Source: Solirubrobacter taibaiensis
Lineage (GTDB): Bacteria; Actinomycetota; Thermoleophilia; Solirubrobacterales; Solirubrobacteraceae
DNA length: 64,000 bases
Direction: 5' to 3'
Assembly: GCA_027587225.1 (NCBI GenBank)
Contig: JAPDDQ010000010.1
Location: forward strand, 109,690 to 173,689
Part shown: positions 8,909-18,179 of the stretch, in pieces
How the letters are laid out: the number at the start of each line of letters is the position of its first letter
Position numbering within the stretch: position 1 is the first letter of the stretch
Notes under the pieces: model-generated
The model's database searches: none
What the model was told of the DNA's origin: nothing
Seen by the model: only the letters and a program-made list of their open reading frames with translations
Translations under genes and position numbers: made by a program

Positions 8909-10101
8909 AGCCCTGGGATGTAGTAGCCGTCGGCGGGGGAATCCTCGGCCTGGCGACCGCCCGCGAACTGCTCCTCCGCTCCCCCGACGCGCGAGTCCTC
9001 GTCCTCGAACGCGAACCGGAGATCGCCGCCCACCAGACGGGCCACAACTCCGGCGTGATCCACGCCGGCATCTACTACAAGCCGGGCTCCCTCAAGGCCA
9101 AGCTCTGCACAGAGGGCCGCGAAGCCCTCTACGCCTACTGCGACGCCCACGGAGTCCCTTACGAGCGCTGCGGCAAGCTCATCATCGCCCTCAACCAGGC
9201 CGAACTGCCTGCCCTCAATGAGCTCGAACACCGGGGGCGCGAGAACGGAGTCCCCGGCCTGCGCCGCCTCTCCGCTGCCGAAATCCCCGAGATCGAACCC
9301 CACGCGACGGGCGTGGCGGCTCTCCACTCTCCATCGACGGGCATCGTCGACTTCGCCGCCGTCGCCCGCGCCATGGCTGCCGAGATCCAGTCGCTGGGCG
9401 TAACGATCCAAACCGGCGTCGCCGTCCGCTCCATCACCTGCCACGGAGCGACCACGATCGTCTCCACGAGCGAGGGCGACATCCCCACGTCGCGCGCAGT
9501 CGCGTGCGCGGGCCTCTGGTCCGACCGCTTGGCCCAAGCCTCCGGCGACGACGAGAACCCGAGGATCATCCCCTTCCGAGGCGGCTACGCGAAGCTCAAG
9601 CCCGAGGCACGCCACCTCGTGAAGTCGTTGATCTACCCGGTCCCGGACCCGTCCCTCCCGTTCCTCGGCGTCCACCTGACCAAAACGATCTCCGGCGACG
9701 TCTGGCTCGGCCCCACCGCCCTCCTGGCCCCCTCCCGGTCCGCCTACTCCCTGAAGGAGTTCAACCGCTTCGACATCGGCGAGACCCTCCGCTGGCCCGG
9801 CACCTGGAAGATGGCCCGCCGCTTCTGGCGCACCGGCCTGACAGAGATGCACTTTGCCGCCCGCCGCTCCGCCTTCGTCGAAGCCTGCGCCGCCTACGTC
9901 CCGTCCCTCAAGCCCTCCGACGTCGAACCGGGCCCCGCCGGCATCCGAGCCCAAGCCGTCGACCGCTCCGGAGCCCTCCTCGACGACTTCGCCTTCGGCA
10001 CAGCCCCCGGCGTCGTCCACGTCCGCAACGCCCCATCCCCGGCCGCAACCTCATCCCTGGCCATCGCCAAACTCATCGCGGATCGCCTCGCGGCCTCGTA
10101 G
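8905..10101 (+). CDS. lhgO: L-2-hydroxyglutarate oxidase-like FAD enzyme
   Basis: A 398-aa FAD-dependent oxidoreductase of the DAO/LhgO family, expected to oxidise L-2-hydroxyglutarate to 2-oxoglutarate. The N-terminus has the dinucleotide-binding motif VVAVGGGILGLATARE, followed by the family motif HQTGHNSGVIHAGIYY and PGSLKAKLC. The C-terminus has a second FAD contact region (HVRNAPSPAATSSLAI). Start is the TTG at 8905, overlapping the upstream stop by 4 bp (TTGA); no ATG occurs close to the Rossmann motif. Length is normal. Coupling to a sugar-acid dehydratase suggests linked carbon catabolism. Confidence 0.87.
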   Translation: MKPWDVVAVGGGILGLATARELLLRSPDARVLVLEREPEIAAHQTGHNSGVIHAGIYYKPGSLKAKLCTEGREALYAYCDAHGVPYERCGKLIIALNQAELPALNELEHRGRENGVPGLRRLSAAEIPEIEPHATGVAALHSPSTGIVDFAAVARAMAAEIQSLGVTIQTGVAVRSITCHGATTIVSTSEGDIPTSRAVACAGLWSDRLAQASGDDENPRIIPFRGGYAKLKPEARHLVKSLIYPVPDPSLPFLGVHLTKTISGDVWLGPTALLAPSRSAYSLKEFNRFDIGETLRWPGTWKMARRFWRTGLTEMHFAARRSAFVEACAAYVPSLKPSDVEPGPAGIRAQAVDRSGALLDDFAFGTAPGVVHVRNAPSPAATSSLAIAKLIADRLAAS

Positions 10102-10122
10102 GCGCTACCCTAGGCGCCGCAC

Positions 10123-10195
<73 letters not shown>

Positions 10196-10468
10196 CTGCC
10201 CCGAGATCGTGCATGCGAGACCTTTCCTGTTTCATGGGAAGACGTGCTGGTCGCGGATGCTCGATGTCCGCGGACCAGACGCAACCTGTCCACGGCTTCT
10301 GCGCAATTACATGCAGACCCGCGTGGGGCATGTGCGCCCCCTCGGACTCATGCGACCAGATCCACCGGACGTCACGGTTGGTCACGCTGCACTGCTCAAT
10401 GAGCGACAATGCCTCCGTCTTGGAGCGCCTCCATTGAGGCGCATCGCCGGGTTGAGGGGGAGATCGGT

Positions 10469-12610
10469 ATGGATGCTGGAGTTCACACGATTACGGAGCT
10501 GCTGAGCGCGCCTGGGCGGTTGCTTGTCCCGGTGTATCAGCGCCCGTACGTGTGGACGCGTGACGCCCAGTGGGAGCCGCTGTGGAACGACATTCTCTGG
10601 CTCCTCGACGGTTTCCTTGAGGGCAAAGCCCGTCGCCACTTCCTGGGCGCCATCGTGCTGCAACAGCTTCCAAATCTTCCCGGCGAACTTCCTCGCCGCG
10701 AGATCATTGATGGCCAGCAGCGCCTTACGACGTTGCAGATCTTGCTGGCGGCTTGCGCGGCGAGCGCCGGCGAGATGGGAGCCGCCGGCGTGCAGGAGGT
10801 TCTTGGTGGATTTGTGCGCAACAGCGAATACCTCGCTAAGGGCGACGACATCTACAAGCTTTGGCCGACCGAGAACGACCGGTATGCCTATCGCCTCGTC
10901 ATGACGAGTGGCGGCCCGCCCGCTGACGCCCCGGACGATCCGTCCAACAGCATCCAGGAGGCGTTCGACTTCTTCGCCGATTCCGCGAAGGAGTTTGCGA
11001 TTTCCGGCGGCGTCGATAGCGCGGCGATCACCTCGCGCTTCGAGGCGCTGCTGAGCGTGCTTATGCAGCAGCTTCACGTCGTGTCGATCAACCTTCAGCA
11101 GGGCGACGACGCGCAGGTCATCTTCGAGACGTTGAACGCTCGTGGCACCCCGCTCCTCGAGATGGACAACGTCAAGAACGCGCTCTTTCATCGCGCGAGC
11201 CAGCAAGGCCACGACGTTCAGGCACTCAACGATGATGTTTGGCAGCCAGAGCTCGGCGACGTGTATTGGCGCGACGAGGTGCGCCAGGGACGGCTGGTCA
11301 GGCCGCGCGCCGAGCTCTTCCTAAATCACTGGCTGACGATGGTTTCCCGCGACACGGTAATGGCGACCAAGCTGTTCCAAGCATTCCGCGGCAGAGTCCT
11401 CGACGAGTCGCCTGCGACGGACGCTGCGGTGCTCACGCGAGAGCTGTGTAGAGACGCCGCCATCATGCGCGGGTTCGACCACTTTGAGCCGACCTCGGCG
11501 AACGGCCGCTTCTTCCGCGCCTTGGAAGGCGTCGACACGACGACCGTCCTGCCCCTTACGTTGCTTCTGTTCCGGAACGAGGAACTTGATCACGCTCGGC
11601 GCGAGCGCGCCCTGGTGGCGTTGGAGAGCTACCTCGTGCGGCGCATGCTTCTCGCGTCCACGACCAAGGCTTACAACCGGTTGTTTGTGGACGTGCTCGG
11701 GCCGGTCGCTGCCCAGCCTGACGTAGCGGACGACATCGTGCTTGGAGCACTCGCATCGTCCTCGGCGGCGAGCGCGCTGTGGCCTAGTGACGATCAGCTT
11801 CGAAAGCACCTTCTCAGGCACCCGCTTTACGGCTACATCGCCCGGTCGCGCGTCGAGTACCTGCTTTGGGAAATCGAGCTGGTGTTGCGCGACTCCAGCA
11901 AGACCGAACCGATCGTCGCTAAGCCGAAGAAGCTCTCGATCGAGCACGTTCTACCGCAGACCTGGGAAGAGACCTGGCCGCTCAACGAGCCCACAGAGGA
12001 AGGACTGGAGACGCGTTCCTCGGTGATCAACGTGCTTGGCAACCTTACGCTTGTCACTGGTGAGCTGAACTCCGCGATGTCGAACGCGCCATGGGTTATC
12101 AAGCGACAGCGCTTGGAAAAGTCGATTCTGCTCTTGAACTCTCAGATCAAGCCAATCGCCGAGTGGGGCGAGCAGGCAATCCTTGACCGCGGCGACGGTC
12201 TGATAGATCTGATTCTCAAGCGCTGGCCGGGCCCGTCCACGATGATTCCGGGATTCGATCCGCTGGCTGTAAAGCCGGTGGTCGCGGAAGTCAATGCCGA
12301 ACTGGCCGAGTTGACCGCGGAACAGCTCATTGCAGTCCTTGACCATACTTTTGAGCTAATGCGCACGTTGCTCGTCGACCTTGCGGCCAACCCTGGTCGG
12401 CGCCGCCGCTTCATCGAAATCGAGGATGCGCTGGGATGGTCGCGGGGCCGCCTGGCGAGCGTACTCGGTGGTTTCGCTGTCTTCTCAAAGGCCAAGATCG
12501 AGGGCAAGCGCCCTTACCGGATCGGCAAGGACGAAGACGGCAGCTGGTGGATGTGGATGGACGATGCTCGCGCCGAGACAACCAGTGCACACCTCGTGCT
12601 GAGCGCGTGA
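10469..12610 (+). CDS. GmrSD/BrxU-like type IV restriction protein (DUF262 + DUF1524)
   Basis: A 713-aa protein with an N-terminal DUF262 (ParB-like nucleotidase) domain shown by VPVYQRPYVW (about residues 20-29) and IIDGQQRLTTLQ (79-90). A C-terminal HNH-type DUF1524 domain is shown by SIEHVLPQTWEETW (about 490) and NVLGNLTLV downstream. A further C-terminal segment of about 100 residues looks like a small winged-helix domain. GmrSD-family enzymes cleave phage DNA carrying modified cytosines; BrxU, a fused member, occurs inside a type I BREX locus. Start ATG 10469 has a GAGGGGGAGA ribosome site; the frame opens upstream at 10409. It lies between tRNA-Thr and pglW, on the BREX strand. Exact substrate is unknown. 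Confidence 0.87.
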   Translation: MDAGVHTITELLSAPGRLLVPVYQRPYVWTRDAQWEPLWNDILWLLDGFLEGKARRHFLGAIVLQQLPNLPGELPRREIIDGQQRLTTLQILLAACAASAGEMGAAGVQEVLGGFVRNSEYLAKGDDIYKLWPTENDRYAYRLVMTSGGPPADAPDDPSNSIQEAFDFFADSAKEFAISGGVDSAAITSRFEALLSVLMQQLHVVSINLQQGDDAQVIFETLNARGTPLLEMDNVKNALFHRASQQGHDVQALNDDVWQPELGDVYWRDEVRQGRLVRPRAELFLNHWLTMVSRDTVMATKLFQAFRGRVLDESPATDAAVLTRELCRDAAIMRGFDHFEPTSANGRFFRALEGVDTTTVLPLTLLLFRNEELDHARRERALVALESYLVRRMLLASTTKAYNRLFVDVLGPVAAQPDVADDIVLGALASSSAASALWPSDDQLRKHLLRHPLYGYIARSRVEYLLWEIELVLRDSSKTEPIVAKPKKLSIEHVLPQTWEETWPLNEPTEEGLETRSSVINVLGNLTLVTGELNSAMSNAPWVIKRQRLEKSILLLNSQIKPIAEWGEQAILDRGDGLIDLILKRWPGPSTMIPGFDPLAVKPVVAEVNAELAELTAEQLIAVLDHTFELMRTLLVDLAANPGRRRRFIEIEDALGWSRGRLASVLGGFAVFSKAKIEGKRPYRIGKDEDGSWWMWMDDARAETTSAHLVLSA

Positions 12611-12617
12611 GCCGCAG

Positions 12618-12878
12618 GTGGCAGGCGTGAGTAGTTGGTGTGGTCTCGTTGCCCCCGCCGGCGCCAACTTGCAGTTGAGCGAGTCCGCGCATACGCGCAC
12701 GGCGGTCACTTTGGCCTACGGCTCGGCCGCTTCAATGTGTTGCGTGAAGGATCCCGAGACCGCGGACGTCGCTACGCGCTCGCGCTACCACGATGAGGGC
12801 GCTGTCTCCTACGACTGTGGGGCCCTGTGCGGTCGACTCCTCACGCGCCACGAGCTCCATCGGAGCGAGGGCGCATGA
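12618..12878 (+). CDS. possible small cysteine-containing protein ahead of pglW
   Basis: An 86-codon frame starts at GTG 12618, 7 bp after the stop of the GmrSD-like gene, and its TGA overlaps the pglW ATG as ATGA. That overlap style is used by the rest of the operon. Third codon positions are mostly G or C. The product has five cysteines and no family I recognise. The overlap may be chance, and the 264-bp interval could instead hold the pglW promoter. Low confidence. Confidence 0.3.
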   Translation: MAGVSSWCGLVAPAGANLQLSESAHTRTAVTLAYGSAASMCCVKDPETADVATRSRYHDEGAVSYDCGALCGRLLTRHELHRSEGA

Positions 12879-15800
12879 AGGACCGCTGGATCCAGGTAAC
12901 GCAGTCGGAGTTCCCGTGGGAACAAGAGGCGCTCACGTTTGTCAAGGAGCGTCTGCCCGACCATGAGCCCTACCGCGCTTGGGCGAACTTCGAGTTTATC
13001 CAGGACGGCAATATCGGCGAGGTCGATCTCTTCGTCATCAGCCCGAAGGGTCTGTTTCTGGTCGAGATCAAGAGCTGGCCCGGCGTCGTCCGCGGCGACG
13101 CGGGGACCTGGCGGCGCACGCTGCCCGGCCGGACGCGCGAGGTCAGCCTGGACAACCCCGTCGTCCTCGCCAACCGCAAAGCGAAGCGACTCAAGTCGCT
13201 ACTAGCACGCCAGCCGGCGCTGCGCAGCGAGACCGTTCCGTTCATCGCGCCGCTGGTCTTCCTCTCTCACATCGACCTCGACTGCCGGCTCGACGCGAGC
13301 GCCCGCGATCACGTCGCTGGCCTCGGGAGGGACGGCGACGACCGCCCGATCCAAGCGGGCGGGTTGCCAGGAGTCATCGACGCCCTCGCGAAGTTCACGC
13401 CCGAGGAACACGACGCGCTGCGCCGCCGTCGAATCGACCGGCCGATGGCGAAGCGGATCACCGAGGCCTTCGAACAGGCCGGCATCCGCCCGTCACAGCG
13501 CTCGCGCAAGGTCGCCGACCTTGACCTCGGCGACCTCCTCGACGAGGGTGCCGGATATCAGGACTTCGCCGCGGTTCATCCGCGCGCCGCGCACGCATAT
13601 CGCCGGGTGCGAATCTACGGCACGCCAGATCAGGATCCCGCACAGCGTCAAGTCATCGTCCGCGCCGCGCAACGCGAATTCGAGCTGCTGTCGGCCGTCG
13701 ACCATCCCGGAATCCTCAAAGCGCTGGACATGCACGAGCATGAACTCGGCCCGGCGTTGGTCTACGCGCGCGATCCGTCCGAAATTCGTCTCGACCATTT
13801 CCTCGAGGACCGCGGTGGCGGGCTCGGCCTCTATGACCGCCTCCGCCTGCTCCGCGACATCGCCGAGACGGTCGCGTACGCCCACGGCCGACACTTCGCG
13901 CATCGCGCGCTCTCGCCGCGCAGCATCCTCGTGACCCGGCCAGGCGACAAGGAGCAAGGGTTCAAGATCTTCAACTGGCAGACGGGCTCGCGCGACTCCG
14001 CCACCGGGACGTCCGCAGGGACCATCCGCGGGACTTCGCACGTCGGGGACCTCGTCGACACTGAGACCGCTCCCTATCTCGCTCCCGAATCGGTGACGAT
14101 CGCCGACCCCGACCCGCAACTCCTCGACGTCTTCTCACTCGGCGCGATCGCCTATCACGTCCTCACCGGCCAGCCGCCCGCAGCCTCGCTGGCGGCGCTC
14201 GTCGAGCGTCTAGAGCGCGACGGGGCGCTCGAGGTCGCAGCGGTGCTCGATGGTGCGGGTGAGGCGCTGAGCGACCTCGTTCGCGGGGCGACGTTCGCCA
14301 ACGCGACCGAGCGTTTCGCGTCGATGAGTGAATTTCTCGAGTACCTGACGCTCGTCGAGGAGGAGCTCACGGCGCCGGAGGAGCCGGAGGACGAAGCAGA
14401 GACCGACCCAGTCACTGCCCGGCCCGGTGACCTCGTCGGCGGCTACCTGGTCGTTAAGCGGCTGGGCCGCGGGTCGACCGCCGTTGCGCTGCTCGTCGAG
14501 GATGAAGCCGGGCAGCAGCGTGTGCTGAAGATCGCCGCCGATCCGGAGCGCAACCCGCGCATCCGCGACGAGGCTGCCGTCCTCGCACGCCTACGAGACC
14601 GCACGATCATTGCCAGTCATGGCGAGGCGATCTCGGCCGCTGGCCATGATGGGATCGTCCTCTCATATGCCGACAAGGGCACTCTTGCACAGCAACTGCA
14701 CCGCGACGGGCGTCTCAGCCTCGGCACCCTGGAGCGCTTCGGCGGCGACCTCCTTTCCGCGTTGAGCTACCTCGAGCAGGTCGGCATCACTCACCGGGAC
14801 ATCAAGCCCGAGAACCTCGGCGTCACCGAAGTTGGCCCGCGCAAAGAGCCGCACCTGGTGCTGATGGACTTCTCGCTGTCGAGTGCCTCACCCGATCAGC
14901 TCACGGTTGGCACCCGCCCGTACCTCGACCCGTTCCTGGGACGCAAACACGGGCGCCCCCGCTGGGACCTCGCCGGTGACCGCTTCGCGGCGGCGATCGT
15001 GCTGCACGAGATGGCGGCCGGCACGCTTCCCTTCTGGGAGTCGCGTAACACCGATCCGCGCTTTACCGAAGCCGAAGCAACGGTCGACCGCGATGCCTTC
15101 CCGCGGGAGATCGCCGAACCGCTGGCCGAACTGTTGGAGCGGGCGCTCGCGCGTGACGCAAAGGAGCGCTTCGACACCGCCGACGACCTCGCGCGCGAGT
15201 TCAGTCGGATCTTCGCAGGCGTCAGTCAGTCGGCCGACGGCGCCGGAGCCTCCGAGCGCGCGGCCGAGCTTCGCGCCGCCGCGACGCACGACACGCCTGT
15301 CACGGCGATCGGGCTCAGTGCTCGTGCGACAGACTTCCTCGAGCGCAGCAACGTGCAGACGGTCGCGGACCTCATCGGGCTCCCGCCGCTGGCAATCAAC
15401 TCCGGCCGCGGTATCGGCCTGGGCACGCGGCGGGAACTGACCACCGCGCTCCAGGACCTGCGGGACCGGCTGCGCGAGTCCCACCGTCAGACGGTCGCGG
15501 TCACCAAGGCGGAGGAATCCGTCGACGAGGAAGGCCGACTCATCACGCTCGCCGGGCAGCTGCTTCCGAGCGAGACTCCGCGCAACCGAGCGACCGTCGC
15601 GGCGCTGCGCCTGCTGCTGGGCCTCGAGCCGCTCGCCGACTCCGCGGTTTGGCCGAGCCAGACGGAGGTCGGCAGCCAACTCGACGTCACACGCGCGCGT
15701 GTCGGCCAGATTCTGGCCAAAGCGCGTGATGGCTGGGCGAAGCTCAAAGGGTTCAGCGACATTCGGGACGAGCTCGTCGAGCAGATCGACGCGCTCGGAA

Positions 15801-17080
15801 CGGTCGCCACTGCCGAGGACGTCGAGCGTGCGCTAGCGGCGGATCGTGGAAGCGGCGATCCGGACGGCGATCAGTCTCTTGCCCGAGCGGTGGCCCGCGC
15901 GGCCGTCGAGGTCGAGCTGGCGTCCGACCAGCCGCGGGTCGCGCAGCGGCGCACGCACGACGGGCGTGTCCTGCTCGCGACCACCGGAGCCGACGATGAA
16001 CGCCAGCGAGCGTTGGACTACGCCCTCCGCCTGGGAGCGGTCGCCGACGAGATCGCAAGCACTGAGACACTCGTCGCCCCGGCTGAGGTCACGGCACGCC
16101 TCCAGCGTCTCACCCCGCCCGCCGGGATGCCGGCATTGGCGGCCGAGCGCCTCGTCGCGCTGGCGGCAGCCGTGTCGACGAGCGCCGCAGTCTCGGCCCG
16201 CCTGGAACTGCATCCTCGTCAGATGCCCGCTGCACGGGCGCTCACCCTCGGCCGCGCAGCGCTTCTGGGCAGCGACGAGATCCGCCCCGAAGAGATCATC
16301 CGCCGGATCGCCGCCCGCTTTCCTCACGCCGAGCCGCTCCCGAGCCGCCCGCAACTCGATGGCCTGCTCCGCGAGGCCGGTCTGGACCTCGTCTGGTCCC
16401 AAGACGCCGGGGCCTACGCTGCCAAGCAGCGGCTTGCCGTAACTGGGCTGACGAGTCTCGGGTCGTCGATCGGGCGACTGGCCACCGCGACGGGCGGCGG
16501 CGTACCGCGACAGGCGACCGACCCAGACGTCGTCACCGCCCGCGACTTCGAACGACGCCTGGCCGACGCCCAGCGAAACGGCGGGATGCTGAGCCTCATG
16601 GCCTACCCGCAGGAGCTGCCCGATGCTGCTGGCGAGCTCCGCCGTCTGGGACTCACCGTGATCGACGTGGACGCCCTGTTGATCGGGCAGATGCATGCCA
16701 CGGCCGAAGAACTCGGTGCGGACTGGAGTGTCGTCGTCGCCGCAGACGCCAGCGATCGCGCCAGTGAGAACTGGACGAACCTCACGCGGCTGGTCCAGCG
16801 AGCGATGTCTGCCGTCCAAGCCAGCATCGTCGACACCGAGGGCACTGTCCTGCTAGAGAACGTCGGCCTGCTCGGCCGCTACGCGCAGCTCAGCCTTTTC
16901 GACCGGCTTCGCGAGCAGATCATGGCCGGTGCACCGCTGCGGGCCTGCTGGACTCTGATCCCCACCGATGACCAAGCCGACCGACCTGCCGTCGACGGAC
17001 ATGCCATCCCCGTCCTGACAACGAACGAGTACGCGCGCATCCCGAAGCCATGGCTGCGTAACCTCCATCGCGCCGCATGA
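12875..17080 (+). CDS. pglW: PglW: NERD domain plus tandem Ser/Thr kinase, BREX type 2
   Basis: A 1401-aa multidomain protein that opens the type 2 BREX (Pgl) operon. Residues about 10-120 form a NERD nuclease-related domain (VDLFVISPKGLFLVEIKSW). A first kinase-like domain around 220-500 is degenerate: its catalytic loop reads HRALSPRSILV (about 343) instead of HRD. A second kinase at about 523-780 looks active, with glycine loop LGRGSTAVAL, HRDIKPEN (about 640) and DFS in place of DFG. Further on, residues about 808-860 resemble the RNA polymerase alpha C-terminal domain and about 905-965 resemble a sigma region 4 helix-turn-helix. Start ATG 12875 has a GGAGCGAGGG ribosome site. The stop overlaps pglX by 4 bp. 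Confidence 0.92.
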   Translation: MKDRWIQVTQSEFPWEQEALTFVKERLPDHEPYRAWANFEFIQDGNIGEVDLFVISPKGLFLVEIKSWPGVVRGDAGTWRRTLPGRTREVSLDNPVVLANRKAKRLKSLLARQPALRSETVPFIAPLVFLSHIDLDCRLDASARDHVAGLGRDGDDRPIQAGGLPGVIDALAKFTPEEHDALRRRRIDRPMAKRITEAFEQAGIRPSQRSRKVADLDLGDLLDEGAGYQDFAAVHPRAAHAYRRVRIYGTPDQDPAQRQVIVRAAQREFELLSAVDHPGILKALDMHEHELGPALVYARDPSEIRLDHFLEDRGGGLGLYDRLRLLRDIAETVAYAHGRHFAHRALSPRSILVTRPGDKEQGFKIFNWQTGSRDSATGTSAGTIRGTSHVGDLVDTETAPYLAPESVTIADPDPQLLDVFSLGAIAYHVLTGQPPAASLAALVERLERDGALEVAAVLDGAGEALSDLVRGATFANATERFASMSEFLEYLTLVEEELTAPEEPEDEAETDPVTARPGDLVGGYLVVKRLGRGSTAVALLVEDEAGQQRVLKIAADPERNPRIRDEAAVLARLRDRTIIASHGEAISAAGHDGIVLSYADKGTLAQQLHRDGRLSLGTLERFGGDLLSALSYLEQVGITHRDIKPENLGVTEVGPRKEPHLVLMDFSLSSASPDQLTVGTRPYLDPFLGRKHGRPRWDLAGDRFAAAIVLHEMAAGTLPFWESRNTDPRFTEAEATVDRDAFPREIAEPLAELLERALARDAKERFDTADDLAREFSRIFAGVSQSADGAGASERAAELRAAATHDTPVTAIGLSARATDFLERSNVQTVADLIGLPPLAINSGRGIGLGTRRELTTALQDLRDRLRESHRQTVAVTKAEESVDEEGRLITLAGQLLPSETPRNRATVAALRLLLGLEPLADSAVWPSQTEVGSQLDVTRARVGQILAKARDGWAKLKGFSDIRDELVEQIDALGTVATAEDVERALAADRGSGDPDGDQSLARAVARAAVEVELASDQPRVAQRRTHDGRVLLATTGADDERQRALDYALRLGAVADEIASTETLVAPAEVTARLQRLTPPAGMPALAAERLVALAAAVSTSAAVSARLELHPRQMPAARALTLGRAALLGSDEIRPEEIIRRIAARFPHAEPLPSRPQLDGLLREAGLDLVWSQDAGAYAAKQRLAVTGLTSLGSSIGRLATATGGGVPRQATDPDVVTARDFERRLADAQRNGGMLSLMAYPQELPDAAGELRRLGLTVIDVDALLIGQMHATAEELGADWSVVVAADASDRASENWTNLTRLVQRAMSAVQASIVDTEGTVLLENVGLLGRYAQLSLFDRLREQIMAGAPLRACWTLIPTDDQADRPAVDGHAIPVLTTNEYARIPKPWLRNLHRAA

Positions 17081-18179
17081 TTAATCGAACCGCACTGCTC
17101 AGCGCGCTCAAACCAGCCGTAACGGCCCTCGAGACCTCGATTGCACAGCGCGTAGACGAGGTCCCCGACGTCGCCGAGCACCTCGCCGTCGAGCACGAGA
17201 AGGCCGTCGCCGCCGAGCGCACCGCCACGTCCTTGGAGGAGTGGCGCAGCGGCGAGATCACCCAGGCCGCCGTCGCGTGGGTCCTCGGCTGCGTCTTCGT
17301 GCGCTTCCTTGAAGACAACCGACTGATCGACCAGCCCCTGATCGCCGGCGCCGGCGCGCGCGGCGCCGCCGCCCTCGGACACAGATCCGAGTACTTCCAG
17401 CGCGAACCCGGCCACAGCGACCGCGAGTACCTCGAAGCGTGCTTTCGCGAGGTTGCCGCGTTTCCCGCCGTCGCCGCGCTCTACGACGAGCGCCACAACC
17501 CGCTCTGGCGACTCGGACCGACCGCCGACGGCGCGAGCGCGCTCCGCGAGACGTTCACTTCGATCGACCCAGACACCGGCGAGCTAAGCCACGACTTCAC
17601 CGACCCCGACCTCGACACTCGCTTCCTCGGTGACCTCTACCAAGACCTCTCTGAAGCGGCGAAGAAACGTTACGCGCTGCTGCAGACCCCGGATTTCGTC
17701 GAGGCGTTCATCCTCGACCGGACTTTGACCCCCGCGCTCGCCGAGTTCGGCCTCGAGGAAGTCAGGCTGATTGACCCGACGTGCGGATCAGGCCACTTCC
17801 TGATCGGCGCCTTCGAACGCCTCTTCGCGCTCTGGCAAGAACGCGACCCAGGAACAGCAACGACCGTGCTCGCTCAGCGGTGTCTCGATCAGGTCGCGGG
17901 TGTCGACTTGAACCCCTACGCCACCGCGATCGCCCGCTTCCGGCTGACCATCCTCGCGCTGCACGCGTGCGGGATCAGCCGGCTCGCCGAGGCACCGGCG
18001 TTCACGCTGCACCTCGCAACTGGGGACAGTCTTCTGCACGGACCGCTGCCCGGCGAAGGCGCGACGATGCTCTTCGACGCTAGCCGCCTCGACAAGAACG
18101 TCGCCCATTTCTACGAAAGCGAAGACGCCGGCCAGCTGAAAGAGATCCTTGGACGCGGTTACCACGCCGTCGTCGGCAA
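17069..18179 (+). repeat. 1.1-kb direct repeat, copy 1 (5' part of first pglX)
   Basis: From 8 bp upstream of the first pglX ATG to the second base of the Asn codon of NPPY, this segment appears identical to 20620-21730. All three forward frames and the reverse frames give the same peptides over the segment. Offset between the copies is 3551 bp. The first difference is T18180 versus C21731, followed by 11 more matching bases before the sequences become unrelated. Confidence 0.93.

Noticed and set aside
12827..12874. Upstream extension of PglW to an ATG at 12827
   Set aside because: The 16 extra residues are unlike the family N-terminus, and a good ribosome site precedes ATG 12875.
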